NCBI GenBank assembly: GCA_027625915.1
Contig: JANTQA010000030.1
Location: 2,480,001 to 2,544,000, forward strand
Length of the DNA: 64,000 nucleotides
Direction of reading: 5' to 3'
Source of the DNA: Anaeramoeba flamelloides
Lineage: Eukaryota > Metamonada > Anaeramoebidae
The notes beneath the pieces were generated by a model. It made no database searches. It saw only the letters and a list, made by a program, of their open reading frames with translations, and had not been told where the DNA came from. Positions 49,501 to 62,000 of the stretch are shown piece by piece. The position numbers and the translations under genes were made by a program. How positions within the stretch are numbered: the first letter of the stretch is position 1; the number at the start of each line of letters is the position of its first letter.

Positions 49501-50511
49501 TTTCAAAGATTAACTCAATTATTATATTCAACAATAAAACCCCCTAAATAAGGGTTATTTTTGTTTCCTTTTTGATAAATATAATTGTGACATCAATATA
49601 TTTTCAAGATTTCAGAAATAATTTTTCAAAAGAATCTCTTGATGTATTATAAAGTTTTTTTTACAAAAAGAATTTTATAACTGCCAATCTACATTTCAAC
49701 ACAAATTTCAGAAAGATATTTTGTAACTTTGGAGTTTGAATATTGATAATTCAAGGTTGAAATTTGTGGAGAAAGTTAGCACTAATCACCAAATTCTTTC
49801 GGTTTTATACTAATACAAAGATCTTTTTTTATTGATTAGATTAACAAATAACACTACTATTTTACCAATCAAATCTTTAGAGGTATTCGAACCATATTAC
49901 ATCAAATTAAGTTCGGTCCAATCATGACTTATTTAAATCTTTGACAAATCCCTAGTAAATGCTAATCATTTCCGAAAAAATTAAAAAAATAATAATAATA
50001 CTTTTAAAGTATCAAGTTATTATGGTCAGAGAAATTCTCTCTAATTGAAAAATAATTTTTTATTTTTATAAATGACTAATTCCAATTAAAGCCAAGCAGT
50101 AAGTGATTTTACATCGATTTATAAAATATACACTGAAAAATAAGAGCATTTTTTTAATAAAAGAGCCAAATACCAATATTCAAATCCAAATTTAAAACAT
50201 CATGGATTATAAATATGATAACAACTCTTGGAGTTACGAAATATTTCTCTTTACTATTTTTTTAGATATCTCTAAGATTTTTTCTATTCATTTTTTTTTG
50301 TTAAATTGTTTATTTTTATAAAAAAAATATTACAAATTTGGTAAATTTCATATATAGAGGGTTACAAAAAAGTATCAGTAAAAATTTATTAGAATCAAAT
50401 AAAATTTATTTAGTACTGAAATACAAAAGAATTATTCCAAAATAAAGAAATTTTGCCATTGGGGATATTATAATGAAAAAAGTTAATTTTTTTTTCTCGG
50501 GAGATAAATTA
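46561..50511. other. Spacer upstream of homeobox gene
   Basis: No secure gene. Positions 46561-47500 are slightly less AT-biased and may hold homeobox leader or regulatory DNA. The ORF at 46709-46927 (+) has no motif. A T27 tract followed by GGGTGGGGG lies at 48833-48868. A possible RhoGAP relic is at 49237-49506 (-). Confidence 0.5.
49237..49506 (-). pseudogene. Possible RhoGAP-domain gene debris
   Basis: An 89-codon frame with 'LGFSLRGSLVNNVIIYCTIK' and 'FIKDFIELFETWF', resembling the start of a RhoGAP domain (hydrophobic 'FG.sL', then 'VP.iv..c..fIe...eG.FR'). A separate minus-strand patch near 49900-49935 reads 'VMIGPNLI', like the RhoGAP 'vfGPNLl' core, but it lies 5' of the first patch, the wrong order for one domain. 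Two decayed copies or coincidence are both possible. Confidence 0.2.
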
Positions 50512-50996
50512 CAGTAATCAAAATAATAAATGCTACCGACTATAATCCATGTTTCAAAATATAATCCATTCTTTTTTTTCTTCTTTTTATAAAACAGCAT
50601 CCAATCGACTACCAAATAGTATATTTAAGTTCAAATCGATTTTGGATGTAAACTCCTTGATATTTTCAGTAAAATTTAAATTAGGAATGTAATTTGTTGA
50701 AAATTTTTTGAATATTATTCTTAATTCTTTTGTATTTTTTTGTTTTTTTGATCGGCAAAAATTTTTTGAAAAAATGTAAGTCTGTATTGTTTAAGATAAA
50801 TTTTACAATTTGATCCTTTAATTTTATAATTTCTTTTTTAATAAAATGAACTTTAAGAAATCAGTACAATATTTACTTAGGGTTTATTGTCAGTTTCTTA
50901 GATTGGATAATTTATAATTCTTCTATAACAAAAAAACAAGCTTTTTATTTTGAAACACAGTTTAAATTTTTTTTGCACGCTTTATTTTGATTACAG
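50512..50996 (+). mobile_element. Tc1/mariner-like MITE, family B, copy 2 (485 bp)
   Basis: Clean terminal inverted repeats: the left end reads TACAGTAATCAAAATAA including the target TA, and the right end is its reverse complement with one mismatch. TA duplicates are at 50510-50511 and 50997-50998. The interior has no transposase frame. It matches 16877-17279 and, inverted, 51653-52129. Confidence 0.85.
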
Positions 50997-51305
50997 TAGA
51001 TCATCTTAAAATCCTTTGGTTCTTTGTTAAAATTTCGTTATAATTTGTTCAAGAAACAAAAGAGAACACTCAAATTCATTTTTGGTGGGTAAGTACTTCT
51101 TGAGGTTGAAGCTTATTAATGGGAGTAACTCAACCCTTATTTTTTTCTTTTTTATGATTATTACTGAAAAAAGTCAAACAGTTTTGAATTTGATAACCAT
51201 TGAGACCAAATTCAATTTTCCATTTTTTGTTGTCTTGTTATTCCTTTCAAATTTTATGTTTAAAAAATTTAATATTTGTGACCAAAAAATCAAGTAGAAA
51301 CAAAT

Positions 51306-52478
51306 GAATCGACCTAGATTTTTTTTTGTCAATTCTTTAATAATGAACCAATTTTGATATAATTCTATAATTGATTTTGTTATCCCAAATACTACTCAAA
51401 TTATAAGAAGAAAAATACAAGATCTATCAACTCTTCAAAATATTAAATAAAGGGGTTTTATTGTAAAAAATAATCCCATACTACAATCTAAAAAAATATC
51501 GAATAATAAGTATTATTAGATATCTGAAATAATTCTTTTTTATATACTAATTCAATTTCATCAAGGTAGAATTCATTTTGAGTATTTTATATGACTCTAT
51601 TTCAATTTTTAAATTTATTTGTCAAATTAAAAACTTTTTAAAAATCAAAGTACTGTAGTCAAAATAACCCGTGCAAAAAAATATAATACATGTTTCAAAA
51701 TAAAAAGCGTGTTTTTTTGTTATAGAAGACCAATACATTAACCAATGAAAGAAACCAATAATAAACCCTAAAAAAATATGGTATTGGTTTCTTAAAGTTC
51801 TATTATTTAAAAAAAAATTCTAAAAATGAAGAATCAAATTGCAAAATTTATCTCAAAAAATAGAGTTAATTTTTAATAAAATTATTATCATCAAAAAAAT
51901 ACAACAATTCAAAAAAATTGAGAATATTATGGAAAATTTTCAACTATTTACATGAATAATTTAAATTTTACTTGAAATAACCAGTACTTTACTTTCAAAA
52001 TTGATTTGAACTTATGTATACTATTTGTTCCTAGATTGGATGTTGCCTTGGTACAAGAATAAAAAAAAGCACGGATAATATTTTGAAACACGGATTATAG
52101 TCGTTGTGCACGCTTTATTTTGATCACTATAATTTTTGACATATAAAAAAATCCAAAAGAAACGAAATTTTCAAAGAGAGACAATACAAATGATCTCCAA
52201 AACTCAAACCCAACAACAGCTATAACAACACACCTCTTTAAATATTGTTTTAGTTTTGAAATAGTTCCAAGAGAAGAGGATATATTACCTAATGAAGAAA
52301 CACTAAAAATTGAAAATTACAGAAGAACATTTTGAGATAAAAAAAAACTTTCCATACTTTAATGATCAGAACTTTAAATAGAAGAAACTCACATAACCAT
52401 TCTTCTCTTTATAAATATACCAAATTAATTCCAAATAGAGGAAAAATAACCCGCAAATTTTAAATCGAGGTCGATTCA
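51306..52478 (+). mobile_element. Inverted-repeat element family C, copy 2, interrupted
   Basis: Outer ends carry GAATCGACCTAGATTT and the inverse of GAATCGACCTCGATTT (15 of 16 matching). Without the nested 477-bp MITE and its duplicated TA it is about 694 bp, matching copies at 18316-19010 and 57594-58293. There is no coding capacity. Confidence 0.8.
51653..52129 (-). mobile_element. Tc1/mariner-like MITE, family B, copy 3, nested
   Basis: A reverse-oriented family B copy of 477 bp with termini CTGTAGTCAAAATAA and the inverse of TAGTGATCAAAATAA, and TA at 51651-51652 and 52130-52131. It lies within family C copy 2. The corresponding empty TA is visible at 57948-57949 in copy 3. Confidence 0.85.
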
Positions 52479-54250
52479 ATTATTTTTTCTTCTTTTTTCT
52501 TTTTTTTAGAGTTTTTTTTTTTTCTTTTACTTTTTGTCTTTTTAAAAATTTAAATCGAATAACAAAAGAACAACAACACAATACTACCAAAAAATTTTAA
52601 TCACTTTCAAGCAAATATTTACCTTATGAAAAGAGCCTAATCTAAAACAAAAGAAAAACCTTTTTATTTTTTTCGCAAAAAAAACAAAAGAAAAACCTTT
52701 TAATTGTTTTCATCAAAAACAATCTTCACAAAAGCCTTTTCAATGCTTAAAGATTGAAAAAAAAAAAATGAAACAAAAACAAGAAATGTAGGTTTTCTTG
52801 TTTTTTACTTTTCTGGACGATCTTCTTTTTCAAAAAAACTAAAAACTAAAAACTCAAAACCTCAAAAATGGTAAGAATATACGACTTTTTTAATCTTTTA
52901 TTTTTACAACAACAAAATGTTGTATTTTATTACTGTTCAGATCTAATTTTACTTTTTGGTTTTGATTATTCTCAAAAAGTGAGTAAACCAAGTTTTTTAA
53001 AGTGTTTAAAAAGAGTGTTTAGAAACGTTTTATCAAACTTTTCCTCACACTTTTTTTCAAAATTACAGCAAAAGAGTTTTTTTAAAAAATTTTTTATTTT
53101 GCAAAAAATCACAAAACCTATTTGAAACCCCAAACAAAACAAAAAGTCTAAAAAAATCTTGTATAATCAATCAACTCAAATCAAACTAAATTAATTCTAA
53201 TGTAAAATAATGAATAAAGATTTTATATCTTCTGCATGAGAATCCCTATTTTTGGATAGAACAAAAAAACCAGAATGGGTTAATATTCGAAAAAAATTAG
53301 ACAATCTATTATTTTATCAAAAACAAAACAATTTTCAAAATATAAATTAACTTGAACCAACAGAAGACGTGTTTGTTTTTCAAAATAACTCTCATTCTTA
53401 ACCTATTCAGCTTTATTTTTTTACGAAAAAAAAATAATTAATCAAAACAACAAAAAATTCTCTTAGTGGGAGTGTTTACTTCTCTACATGGCCAATTCAT
53501 AAAACAGCCAATTAATTCTAATATTTTCAAAAAATAAAAACTTTAGAATAAAGTCAACAATAGAAACCAAATTTGATTAGTAGAACACAAAAACAAATTA
53601 CCAAATCAAAGAGCACATAGATCTCTTTTTTTCAAAAACCATTTAAAAAAAAGCCTTTTAATTTAAACTATTTAAAAATCTCTTGACTTTTTGAAAGCTT
53701 TTTCACTTTTACAACACTTTTCACCCTTTTAAAGTGTTGGTAACTGTTTGGAAGGTTTTTGAATTGTTTGTAAGCTTTGAAAAGACTCAAAGAGATTTTT
53801 TGTAGCGTAAACTAATTTTACATTAAACATTTTTTCAAGTTGTTGTTTGTGTTGTTTTTCTTTTTAAAATACATTTCTTACTTTTTCCCCAACACTTTAT
53901 TGATTTGCTTGAATTTTAAATATTTCTTGCGCTTTAATAAACAATTTTTTTCTTTTTTCATAACTCTCAAATTTAATTTTTATTTTTTTCAAAAAAAATA
54001 ATTACAATTGATTTTTATTTGCTAAAAATCTTAACAAATTTTTCTATTTTTTGTGGAGCCTACAAGAAAAGCGCGGGCAAAAACAAATTAAAAAGGCACT
54101 AACCTCTTGAAAAAATCCAAAAAACCACAATAAAAAATAACATAAAATAAACAAGAACAATAAACTTTACAAACAAAAAGAAAAAGAAAAGATATATTTG
54201 CAAATCAAATTTACTATTAATCCCAAATTGAAATCAAAAAGAAACATAAT
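52479..54250. other. Spacer with CAA/AAAC-rich composition
   Basis: No secure gene. The sequence is richer in CAA and AAAC words than other spacers. An 85-codon ORF (52868-53125 +) opens with ATG directly followed by a GTAAGA donor-like sequence and contains no motif. It could be a tiny first exon or a transcript leader. I found no matching downstream exon. Confidence 0.4.
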
Positions 54251-55743
54251 ATGAAACAACCCAAATCGTTACCCGTACTGATAAATCAAAAGGTTTCCGA
54301 GAAGAAACCAAAATTTGAAGATCAAGGATCATTTCGCGAACGATTGGAATTCTTAATCAAATGGAAGCCAAATGGTGTCCATGGCTTGGAACTGGGACAC
54401 TTACAAAGCAACTCCGAGGATCTAAATTCAAACACCGTACCAAAACCTGATCTTGTTCGGATTAAACGTGAATGTTTAACAGATTTGGTAAACATTTTAG
54501 ATAAGCCAAAGAAATCGATCCAGAGGGGGTTAGCAACTTTTTTTAGGAGTGCGTTTGGTTTGTATAATGTTTCAAATTATAACCGGGAATGGTTAGTTTT
54601 CGGGAAAAGGACTGATCAAGAGTTAAAGAAAAAAAAAAAACCGAAAAAAAAAACAGCGCTCAAGCAAAAAAGAAAAAATTCAAATAATCCAAAGGGTGGT
54701 AATCTAAAGAATGATAATACAAAGGGTGCCAATTTAAATGAAACTTTTCAGCAAAATGAGCACGAAAATAGGAATATTTACATCGGCAAAAATGGAAATG
54801 GTAATGAGAATAGAAATGGGAATGAAAATGGAAATCTAAAAGTGAAATTAAAAGAAAGTCTAAAAGTGAAATTAAAAAAAGAAACAAAAAGGAATAATAA
54901 GACCAACAACAAAAAAAAAAATACAAAAATCAAAATGAAAATTTCACAAAATGATCAAATATTGGAAGAAAAACAAAATCAGAATATTTTCAAGAAAAAA
55001 ATCAACCTAATAGCAAATAATCAAACCAAAAAACCAGCAAAAGAAAATGCAATAATCAAAACTGCAAAAACAAAGCCAATAATCAAAATTGAAAAAAAAA
55101 GAAAAGAAAAGAACAAATTGAAAAAATTGAAAAATAATCACAATAACAAAAAGAAAAAAAAAAAAAAAAAAAAAAGAAGAAGAAAAAAAAAAAAAAGAAA
55201 AAGAAAAAGGATCAAAGCAAAGCGATTTGTAATTTAAATATTTCAAAAATCACAAATACAAATAATAAAAAACAAGCAATTTCAAAAAGAAAAAGATTAT
55301 TTTTTAATGTCGATCTTTTAAATAATGAAAAGTCTGTTGGGAATTCCTTGCACAAATCATTAAGTAGTAATTATACCAAAATAAAAAATCCATTAAAAAA
55401 AACAATTCAACGGCAGGAACACGAAAGTGTGGAACAATTAAAACACAAACCAGAAAAGAAAGAACAAAATGAAAACAATAACAAAACCAAAAAGGAAGAT
55501 CAATCACAAAATCCTTATTTTAATATTAATAAGGCTGGAAATGAAGAAACCATTTCCGTTTTCAGCCAACAAAACTTCAATTCAAATCTAAACTTTGATC
55601 AACAACCAAATCAAGAAATTGGATTACAAGACTTTGAAGATGGTTTTTTTCTTGTTCGTGATCCTTTTGTATTTGTTGAAGATTCACAATTTTTTTGGTT
55701 ACAAAGCCAATTCGAGACAGATCATTTTCTTGAATTTCTTTAA
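54251..55743 (+). CDS. Lys-rich protein, unknown, apparent frameshift in A tract
   Basis: The first frame (54251-55237) encodes a non-repetitive N-terminal region (about residues 25-125) with 'FRERLEFLIKWKPNGVHGLE', 'CLTDLVNILDKPKKSIQRGL' and 'FFRSAFGLYNVSNYNREWLV', probably a folded helical domain. A Lys/Asn-rich tail follows. In the poly-A stretch at about 55150-55205 the reading passes to another frame, which stays open from there through 'SKRKRLFFNVDLLNNEKSVG' to a stop at 55741-55743 and ends in an acidic aromatic tail ('DFEDGFFLVRDPFVFVEDSQ'). The two parts most simply form one gene of about 497 codons with a homopolymer-length error or a real indel in the A tract. A short intron is less likely. 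The basic centre suggests a nuclear or nucleic-acid-binding protein. No family is recognised. Confidence 0.6.
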
Positions 55744-55794
55744 TATATTTTTGAATTTCAATCTATCTTTGAAAAAAAATTCATTTTTGGATCT

Positions 55795-56081
55795 GGCCAT
55801 TTTAAAAAAGTGAGGACCTTTTCCATTCGTTTTAAAACTTTTTTGAAGTTTTCTGTTTTAAAAATGGGAAAAATATTTTCAGAATTAAAACTTTTTGATA
55901 ATTTTAATTTTAATAAAGAGTGAAATACGCCTTTAAATGTGGTGTAATGGTTGGTGTTGGAAGAAAAGCAATTTGCTAAAAAAAAGTTTCCACTTTATTA
56001 AAAACAGAAAACTTTTAAAAAAGTTTTAATTCTGACCAAATCATAAAAAAAAAACAGTACTCACATTTTTAAAATGGCTAT
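55795..56081. repeat. Inverted-repeat element family F, copy 2
   Basis: The left end 'GGCCATTTTAAAAAAGTGAG' pairs with the right end, which is the inverse of 'TAGCCATTTTAAAAATGTGA'. Deeper, 'AAGTTTTCTGTTTT' also pairs between arms. Shares ordered words with 43688-43968. It lies about 50 bp downstream of the stop of the Lys-rich gene. Confidence 0.6.
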
Positions 56082-57424
56082 ACTATGTTTGTATTATTTT
56101 TTTCTTTAAAAATAAAGCACAAATTAACGATTAACAAATAAGCAATCAACCACCCAAGCAAATAAACAAACTAATAAATGAAGTTTATTCAACAACGAAT
56201 TGACTTTTATTGTTTGTTTTTCGAACTAAACTTTTACATTTTTTATTTTTTGACTTTTTTTATTTTTTTTTAAATATTAAGTGACTGGTCTCTATTATAT
56301 TTTTTTTTTGGCCAATTTCTAAATATGATTCCTTATCTAGAAACATGTTTAATATTGAAAATGAACAGGGTTTTTCAAATACAAGTAATTGGCAAAAAAA
56401 TTTCTCAATCTCAATTAAATTTAGGTTAAAAAATTTAATAGAGATTAGTCCCTTAACAAAAACAAATTCGAATTTTTTTTTTTTTGTTTTTTATTTATTT
56501 CTTTACAATTAATAAAAAATAATTTTTTGAAACTTATTTCTTCAAAATAATTCAATTTATTTTTAGATTTTTTCTTTTTATTTTTTTAATATGTCCTTAA
56601 TAAAATTAAGCACTATTATTTTCTGATTAATATTTTTCGAAATCTAGCCTTATAACTTAATTCAATTAACCACCAGGATAAATTTTTTTTAGAATAAAAA
56701 CACTCTCAACTTTGAATATCAAAAATATTTTTTTGATATTCCTGTGCACTTTTTTATTTTTTTTTGAAAAATTGGGGTTGAGAAAAGCTTGAAATCAAAG
56801 AATAAGTTAATATATTAAATTAGGATGATTTTCCAGAGAGTTTATCTTTTTCGTTTAATTTTTTTTTAATTTTATCATTTAAAAATAAAAAAAAAACATT
56901 TGAAGATCAAATTAGTCCCTTGTGTGAAAATAAAATTCCCATAATTTAGAATTTGTTTTAGTAAATGAGTTAAAATAAGATAGTGTATCTAAAAATATTC
57001 ATAATTTCAAGTGTGAATTTAACTGATTTTGGCAAAAAATGTTTTCAAGAAAAAGTTGAATTGAAACTTTATTTATTTTTATTTTTTCATTTAGTTTTTT
57101 GAATTGTATTAATGGAAAGTATTTGATCAGGTTTCCTTTTTTAGTGTTTTTTTGGGTAGTAGGGACATATTAAAGTTATTTTTGGATATAAATTAATGTG
57201 GTTTTTGTTTTAAAATTGAAAAAAAAAAAAATGATTCTAATTATAATAAATCAATATAAATGTTTTCTTATTGTTTTTTTATTTTATCGAAAAAAAAAAT
57301 TTTTTTCCAAAGATAAAATTCTTTTCAATTGGAAATTAAAAATCTTTTGAAGTGGGGCCATTTTTATAGCATTAAAATTGAAATTTTACTAATTAATTAA
57401 ATAATTATTTTAAATATTGTGGAT

Positions 57425-57425
<1 letters not shown>

Positions 57426-57459
<34 letters not shown>
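57426..57459. repeat. (TA)n microsatellite
   Basis: Uninterrupted alternating TA run of about 34 bp. Others lie at about 22485-22504, 36936-36979 and 40910-40933. Confidence 0.9.
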
Positions 57460-57461
<2 letters not shown>

Positions 57462-57593
57462 ATTATCCTAAATCAATTTTTAAACTTAACGAGTTCACTT
57501 TTCCCTTTAAAATTATTTAACAGTTTCTACAATCTGTTATAATTTTCATGAATTTATTACTTGAAAATTTTATTTTTTTATCTAAAGAATAAT

Positions 57594-58293
57594 TGGATCG
57601 ACCTCAATTTTTTTGGAAATTCTTTAATAAAGAAACCAATTTTGATAAATTTTTAATATTTCATTTTATTATCCCAAATACTAATAGAATTATAAGAATA
57701 AAAATTCCATGAATATCAGTTCTTCAAAATATTAATTAAAGGGGTTTTGTTTTAAAAATCATCCCATTCTCATCCACCAATACCAAAAAAACATCAAATA
57801 ATTTGTATTCTTAGATATCTGAAAAAATATTTTTTTATACCAAGTCAATTTCATCTCATTAAAGAAATCATTTTGAGTATTTTATTTAATTTAAATTCAA
57901 TTTTAAAATTTATTTGTCAAATTGTAAAATTTTTAAAAAATCAAAAGTACTTTTTTACAAATAAAAAAATCTAAAGAAATTAAATTTTCAAACAGAGATA
58001 ATAAAAATAATCTCAAAAACTCAGACCTAAAAACAACTATAACAATACACCTCATTAAATATTGCTTTAGTATTGAAATATTTCCAAGAAAAGATCAATT
58101 ATTACCTGAATAAAGAAATACTAAAAATTGAAAATTGCAGAACATTATTTTGAGTTAAAAAAAACTTTCCATACTATAGTGATCACAACTTTAAAATAAA
58201 GAAACTCACCTAAACATTCTCTTTTAACAAAAATAACAAATTAATTCCAAATATTTGAAAAATAAACCACACATTTTTAATCCAGGTTGTTTC
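57594..58293 (+). mobile_element. Inverted-repeat element family C, copy 3 (intact length)
   Basis: About 700 bp. The left end reads GGATCGACCTCAATTTTTTT and the right end the inverse of GAAACAACCTGGATT. It is collinear with 51306-52478 but lacks the nested MITE, and it is the inverse of 18316-19010. No open frame. Confidence 0.75.
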
Positions 58294-59045
58294 ATTTATT
58301 TCCCTCCCATTTAAGTTGAAAATGACTTTTTTTTTTTTTTTTTTTTTTTCCTTTTCAAAACAATGAAATTTAATGAATGAAAATATAATTAATAAAATAG
58401 ATTATGTAGATTGTAGCAAGAAATTAAATATAATAGTCAAAAAACACAATTTTTCCTTCTTTATCTTGAAAAATCAAAGTATTGTGATAATCAACAAAAA
58501 CATGATCAATTAAAAAATCTCAATAAAATATTGAAAATATAAAAAAAATAGTGATAATGCATAAAATAAAACACTTCCTCCCTTTAAAAATATATGGAAC
58601 TGGTTTATTAGGGTTATATAAAGTCTGTATATGTGCTTGAAAGTTTTTCAAAGACAGAAAACTTTGATAAACGGAATCGGGTTTGTTTGTAATGGAAAAC
58701 TTTTTTTATTTCTTTTTTTTTTTACAAAATAGAAATTTTCAAATAATTTAAACATAAGAGAGAGAATAAATAAGTCTTATCTTCAATAACAATTAAAGTT
58801 TGAAATTTAGATTGACAATATTATATATATTATATCATCACTCACTTGATTAAATAATAAGACAAAGGGCTTATAAAAATTTAAAAAAAAAAAAAAAAAT
58901 AATTTAATAATCTTTATTTTTCAGAGAGAAAAAAAAAAAACAAAAAAAGTTATTTCAAAATCATCATAGAACAGAAAAAAATGAGAATAAAAAAATTAAT
59001 TAAAAATAAAAAAAAAGGACAAATAAAAATAAAAAAAAAATTAGT

Positions 59046-62000
59046 TTAATTTTTTCCGTAAACTGTAGGACACCAAGCCTTATAGTCATATCCACCTTCA
59101 ACTTCAGGCATTTCTTCTTTCAAGAATTCAATTTCTTCCTTTTTCATTCCAGCCATTTGCATGTCTTGTTCTGTGACGAAATCCTTATCCTTGGCGATAA
59201 TTTTCCACGATTCGAGTGACTGTTCGAGGGTATCTGAATCTTCGACTCTGGATGTCATGAATTCCACGAACTCATTGAACTCAATGGTGCCCGATTTGTC
59301 TTCATCATATTTGTCAAAGACCTTTTTCAAGTCTTCTTCACTCAAGTCGTCGCCCAATGAGTTAAGCACGGCGGAGAATTCGTATGGGAACAATCCACCT
59401 TTCTTCTTTTTGTCAAACAATTCGAACATTTGTTTGAATTCGTCCAGTTGTTCTTTACTAACTTTGGATCCTTCCTTGATCAATTTTTCTGCCTCGAGGG
59501 CGTTGATTTTTTTGTTGAGTGCCTCCAAGACGGTTTCATAGAGGATTGTTAAATTAGGGATGGTTATGTTAGTTTTTTTGTTTTCGACATTCCTCTCTGC
59601 AATTTCCTTATCCAATTCCTTGAGTTGTTCCAGGACTTCTTTTTTCTCCCCAACTTGGGCCAATTGCTTTTTGACTGTTTGAATTTGCTCGTTGATGGAT
59701 CCTGACCCCTCTTTGTTCGCGATCTCTTGCTGTTCCTTAAGGTGGTTTTGTAATTCTTCTGCCTGGTTAGCAAATCTTTGGCAAAGCTCTTCGTTCTTTT
59801 CCTGCAGAGCAAGTGCTTCATCTAATTCTGTTTTTTTGTTACCAACTGCTGATTCGATCAATTCCCAGGCTGTGTTGAGTTCTTCAATGGGCAACCCAAG
59901 GAAATCTTCAACACCGGCGTCAATTAATTCCTCTGAGATCTTTCTGAGTTCCTCGAGCTTGCCCGTTTGTGTTTCTTCCTTTTCTTGGCAGAATTTATTG
60001 TATTGTTCGATCAGTTCCTTAACTTCCTCTGGCGATTCTGCAATGATCGGTGCAGTTAAGAGATCATTAAAGTTATTGCCCCATAGTTTGAATTTTTGTG
60101 CGGCGTCGTAATATTCGACCAAGAGGTTTTCAATTCTGGCGGCTTCCTTATTTTCCTTTTCCTGTTGGATGGATTTTTCTTTCAAATCGATGTCCTCCTT
60201 AGCAGAATTGTTCAAGTTTTGACATATTTGGTGCACCCGTTGGTTCCTTTTAACAATCTTCCCAAATGGATTCTTTGTATATGGGTTATTTCCTGTTTGC
60301 AATTCTCTACACTGGTCGTCTGATTGCTTGACGGGTTCCAACTTTTCGTTGATTTCCTTCCCTTCCTTATATTCTTCGGTCAACTTTTCAAATCGGTCTT
60401 CAGGTTCTCCTTCAATGGAAGTAATTTTATTGGTAATTTCATCCAAGTATTCTGCATACTCATCAGCCAATTCGGCATATTCCTTTCTTTTGTCCTTTTT
60501 AACTTTTTCTTCTTTCCATTCCTTCAGGTATTTTTCTGCAAATTTCTTCAATTCCTTTGTTCTTTTTTCCAAATAGCCATAGGTATATTTGGTATATTTA
60601 TTGGATCTGATTCCTAATTCCTTTTGTTCTTCATCAACCTTTTTCAATTCTTCCAATTTTTCATCAAGTTCCTTCCCTTCTTGATAGATTTCTTCAATTC
60701 CAGTGATCATTTCTTCAGGTTCTCCTTTCAAATTATTGATACTCTCTCTTTTTTCTTCCAAGAATTTGAAGTGGGCATCAGCTAATTCGGCAAATTCCTT
60801 TCTTTTATCCTTTTTGACTTTTTCTTTGTTCCAATGCTTTAATGTCTTTTCTGCCCATTTTTTCAAATTTTGAGTGCCTTTATCCAAATAGCCATAGGTA
60901 TATTTGGTATATTTATTGGATCTGATTCCTAATTCCTTTTGTTCTTCATCAACCTTTTTCAATGCTTCCATTTTTTCATCAAGTTCCTTTCCTTCTTGAT
61001 AAATTTCTTCAATTCCAGTGATCATTTCTTCGGGTTCTCCTGTTAAATTTTTAAGATCAGTTCTAATTTTACCAAGGAAATCACCATAGGCGTCAGCTAA
61101 TTCGGCAAATTCTTTTCTTTTATCCTTTTTAACTTTTTCTTGTTTCCAGGTTTCAATTAATTTTAATGCCCATTCTTTGATATTTTTGGCATAATCCTCT
61201 AAACTGGCAAAGGTGTATTTGGTATATGGATTTTCACCAGTTTGTAATTCCTTGCTTTCATCATCAACTTTTCTCAATGCCTCCAATTTTTCATCAATTT
61301 CTTTACCTTCTTGATAGATTTCTTCAATTCCAGTGATCATTTCTTCGGGTTCTCCTTTCACCTTATTAATATCAGTTCTCGTTTTTTTTAAGTAATCTCC
61401 ATAGGCGTTTGCTAATTCGGCAAATTCCTGTCTTTTGGTTTTTTTAACGATTTCTTGTTTCCAATTTTCAATTGTTTCCTCTCCAAATTCCTTTAATTCA
61501 CTTGCCTCATCTTCTAATTGTGGGAAGGAATATTTTGTATATGGATTTGTACCAGTGTTCTGTTCTTGGCATTCATGATCAGCTGATCTCAATTCCTCCA
61601 ATTTTTCATCAATTTCTTTTCCCTCTCCATAAGCTTTTTCAGCCTTTGGAAGTGCGTCTTCGGGTTCTCCCTTGACTGCATTGATTTCCTTTCTCATCTT
61701 GGATAAGAATGGTGCGTATTCATTAGCCAATTTGGCAAATGCCTGTCTCTTTTCCTTTTTGACCTTTTCATCTTTCCAATCTTCAATTAATTTTTCTGCA
61801 TATTCTTTCAATTCCTTGGCATCAAGTTTTAAACTTCCAAAGGTATGTTTGGTATATTTATTGGATCTAATTTTGTTTTCCTTTTGTTCATCATCAACCT
61901 TTTTCAATTCTTCCAATTTTTCATCAATTTCCTTTCCTTCTTTATATACTTTGACAACCAATTCTAGGGCATCCTCTGGTTCTCCTTTCACACTGTTTAA

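Larger units (their letters stand above)
55744..59045. other. Spacer with two inverted-repeat elements and (TA)n
   Basis: No gene seen. It holds a family F element (55795-56081), a TA microsatellite (about 57426-57459), family C copy 3 (57594-58293) and a 22-base T tract near 58328. The final 200 bp before 59046 are A-rich and presumably contain the 3' UTR of the alpha-actinin-like gene on the minus strand. Confidence 0.6.
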
